Part shown: one piece after another, positions 7,128 through 8,020 of the stretch
How the letters are laid out: each line of letters starts with the position of its first letter
Numbering within the stretch: the first letter of the stretch is position 1
Assembly: GCA_021106995.1 (NCBI GenBank)
Contig: JAIOTG010000022.1
Span: 1 to 8,020, forward strand
DNA length: 8,020 nucleotides
Source of the DNA: a bacterium
Lineage (GTDB): Bacteria > Patescibacteriota > Patescibacteriia > Patescibacteriales > JAGXOH01
Direction: 5' to 3'
Notes under the pieces: model-generated
Told to the model about the DNA's origin: nothing
Databases searched by the model: none
What the model saw: the letters and a program-made list of their open reading frames with translations, nothing else
Position numbers and translations under genes: made by a program

Positions 7128-8020
7128 ATGAACAGCTTGCGAAAAAAAGAAATTAATATAAAAAAGAGGGGAGTAAAAACTCCTCTTTTTATGCCAGATG
7201 CTACTAGGGGGTTAGTAAAAACGCTAAGCAATGAAGACCTTAAAAAATCCGGGATAGAAGCGGTGGTTGTTAATACTTTTCATTTATATTTAAATCCTGG
7301 GACAGAAATAATAAAAAAAAGTGATAAAACAAAAAGAAATTATAAAAAAGGAATACATAATTTTATGGATTGGGATGGATTAGTTCTTTCTGATAGTGGA
7401 GGTTTTCAAGTTTTTTCATTAATCCATAAAAATCCTAAAATGGGAAGAATTTATGAAGATAAAGTTGAATTTATGTCTCCCTGGGATGGATCACGGCATA
7501 GGCTAACACCCGAAAAGTCAATTCAGATTCAGTTTGATTTAGGTGTTGATATGATGGTTTGCCTGGATGATTGTCCTCCTAATAATTACAATAAACAAGA
7601 AATAAAAGAATCAATAACGCGTACTTTAAATTGGGCCGAAAGATGTAAGGAGGAACACGAAAGGCAAATTAAGTTAAGAAAAATAATAAAAAAAGAAAGA
7701 CCTTTACTTTTTAGTGTTGTTCAGGGTGGCGGATTTTCTGATCTAAGAGAAAAATGCACTAAAGAATTAGTTAATATTGGTTTTGATGGTTATGGGTTTG
7801 GAGCCAGGCCAGTCGATGATGAGGGTAATTTCTTGTCTAAAGTTCTAGAGGAGACCGCTAATAATATACCAGAAAATGCTTGGCGTTTTGCACTTGGAAT
7901 TGGTTTGCCAGAGGATATAATTCGTTGCGCTAAGATGGGCTGGGATATTTTTGACTGTGTTATTCCGACTCGTGAAGGTAGGCATGGAAAACTTTTCCAG
8001 TTTAAAAATATAGAAAAAGA
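7128..8020 (+). CDS. tgt: tRNA-guanine transglycosylase, 3'-truncated by window edge
   Basis: Tgt exchanges guanine 34 of GUN-anticodon tRNAs for preQ1 or, in salvage types, a queuine-like base. The 297 codons present match the family along their length: TPLFMPDATRG (18-28), NTFHLYLNPG (49-58), SDSGGFQVFSL (88-98, with D89 aligned to the active-site base Asp102 of the Zymomonas enzyme), CLDDCPP (145-151), SVVQGG (196-201) and IFDCVIPTREGRHG (274-287). D276 aligns with the nucleophile Asp280. The zinc-site cysteines would lie past the window. The ATG at 7128 is chosen because the next ATG (7191) would remove the conserved TPxF; it still gives a head shorter than usual. No Shine-Dalgarno is visible, and the gap to the previous gene is 8 nt. 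Odd points: the pocket motif normally reading GGLxVGE is GARPVDDEG (225-233), and there is a roughly 7-residue longer loop near residues 64-73. Confidence 0.93.
   Translation, partial: MNSLRKKEINIKKRGVKTPLFMPDATRGLVKTLSNEDLKKSGIEAVVVNTFHLYLNPGTEIIKKSDKTKRNYKKGIHNFMDWDGLVLSDSGGFQVFSLIHKNPKMGRIYEDKVEFMSPWDGSRHRLTPEKSIQIQFDLGVDMMVCLDDCPPNNYNKQEIKESITRTLNWAERCKEEHERQIKLRKIIKKERPLLFSVVQGGGFSDLREKCTKELVNIGFDGYGFGARPVDDEGNFLSKVLEETANNIPENAWRFALGIGLPEDIIRCAKMGWDIFDCVIPTREGRHGKLFQFKNIEK
7161..7190 (+). terminator. Terminator-like hairpin inside the 5' end of tgt
   Basis: The left arm AAAAAGAGGGGAG (7161-7173), the loop TAAAAA and the right arm CTCCTCTTTTT (7180-7190) form an 11-bp stem. It can pair either with a two-G bulge and all Watson-Crick pairs, or without a bulge and with two G-U pairs. 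The right arm ends in T5 just before an ATG. It has the form of an intrinsic terminator or attenuator but lies within codons 12-21 of tgt. The U-tract is short and also serves as stem, so efficiency is doubtful. Confidence 0.35.

Noticed and set aside
7191..7193. Downstream ATG as the tgt start, which would place the hairpin in the leader
   Set aside because: It would remove the conserved TPLF of the TPxFMP motif; the ATG at 7128 is preferred, although the hairpin makes this worth testing.
1..8020. Alternative genetic code with TGA as Gly or Trp, as in some Patescibacteria
   Set aside because: All visible genes end in TAA and over 2,600 codons show no in-frame TGA; Gly and Trp positions use GGN and TGG normally.

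Overview
The window looks like a gene-dense, AT-rich stretch of a Patescibacteria (Candidate Phyla Radiation) genome, probably from the Parcubacteria side. This rests on remembered family resemblance, since no search was run. The grounds are a DUF4012 protein, a single-pass protein with DUF11-like domains, a very large exported protein whose N-terminal half resembles exported proteins of these bacteria, and a small membrane-anchored protein ending in thrombospondin type 3 (TSP3) calcium repeats. All genes are on the + strand. The four visible gene junctions are 3, 42, 7 and 8 nt, and all four visible stops are TAA. No in-frame TGA is seen, so TGA is not a sense codon here. None of the four visible start codons has a recognisable Shine-Dalgarno sequence.

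Layout. (1) 1-1604: 3' part of a DUF4012 gene whose reading frame is open to the left edge. (2) 1608-3620: a 670-aa protein with a lysine-rich cytoplasmic head, one Phe-rich membrane helix and three to four beta-sandwich repeats outside. (3) 3621-3662: the only real intergenic gap, holding an extended -10 promoter and a perfect 15-bp tandem repeat that ends at the next ATG. (4) 3663-6356: an 897-aa cysteine-rich exported mosaic protein. In order it has an uncharacterised N-terminal domain, a small Cys module, a segment resembling the globular part of type II/IV pilins, two Ig/cadherin-like domains, DUF4215-like Cys repeats, a TSP3-like unit and a beta-rich C-terminal domain. (5) 6364-7119: a 251-aa anchored protein with Cys-pair repeats and three exact 23-residue TSP3 repeats. 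(6) 7128-8020: 5' part of a tRNA-guanine transglycosylase gene (tgt), cut by the right edge.

The first four genes all encode envelope or exported proteins and read as a cell-surface module. Genes 1 and 2 are almost fused. Genes 3 and 4, and probably tgt, may be transcribed from the promoter at about 3630. The surface role is inferred from domain content; no enzymatic function is evident in genes 1-4. tgt is an unrelated RNA-modification gene. It stands out for a changed substrate-pocket loop and for a terminator-like hairpin inside its first codons. I see no RNA genes, mobile elements or CRISPR array, and no stretch over 300 bases without a gene.
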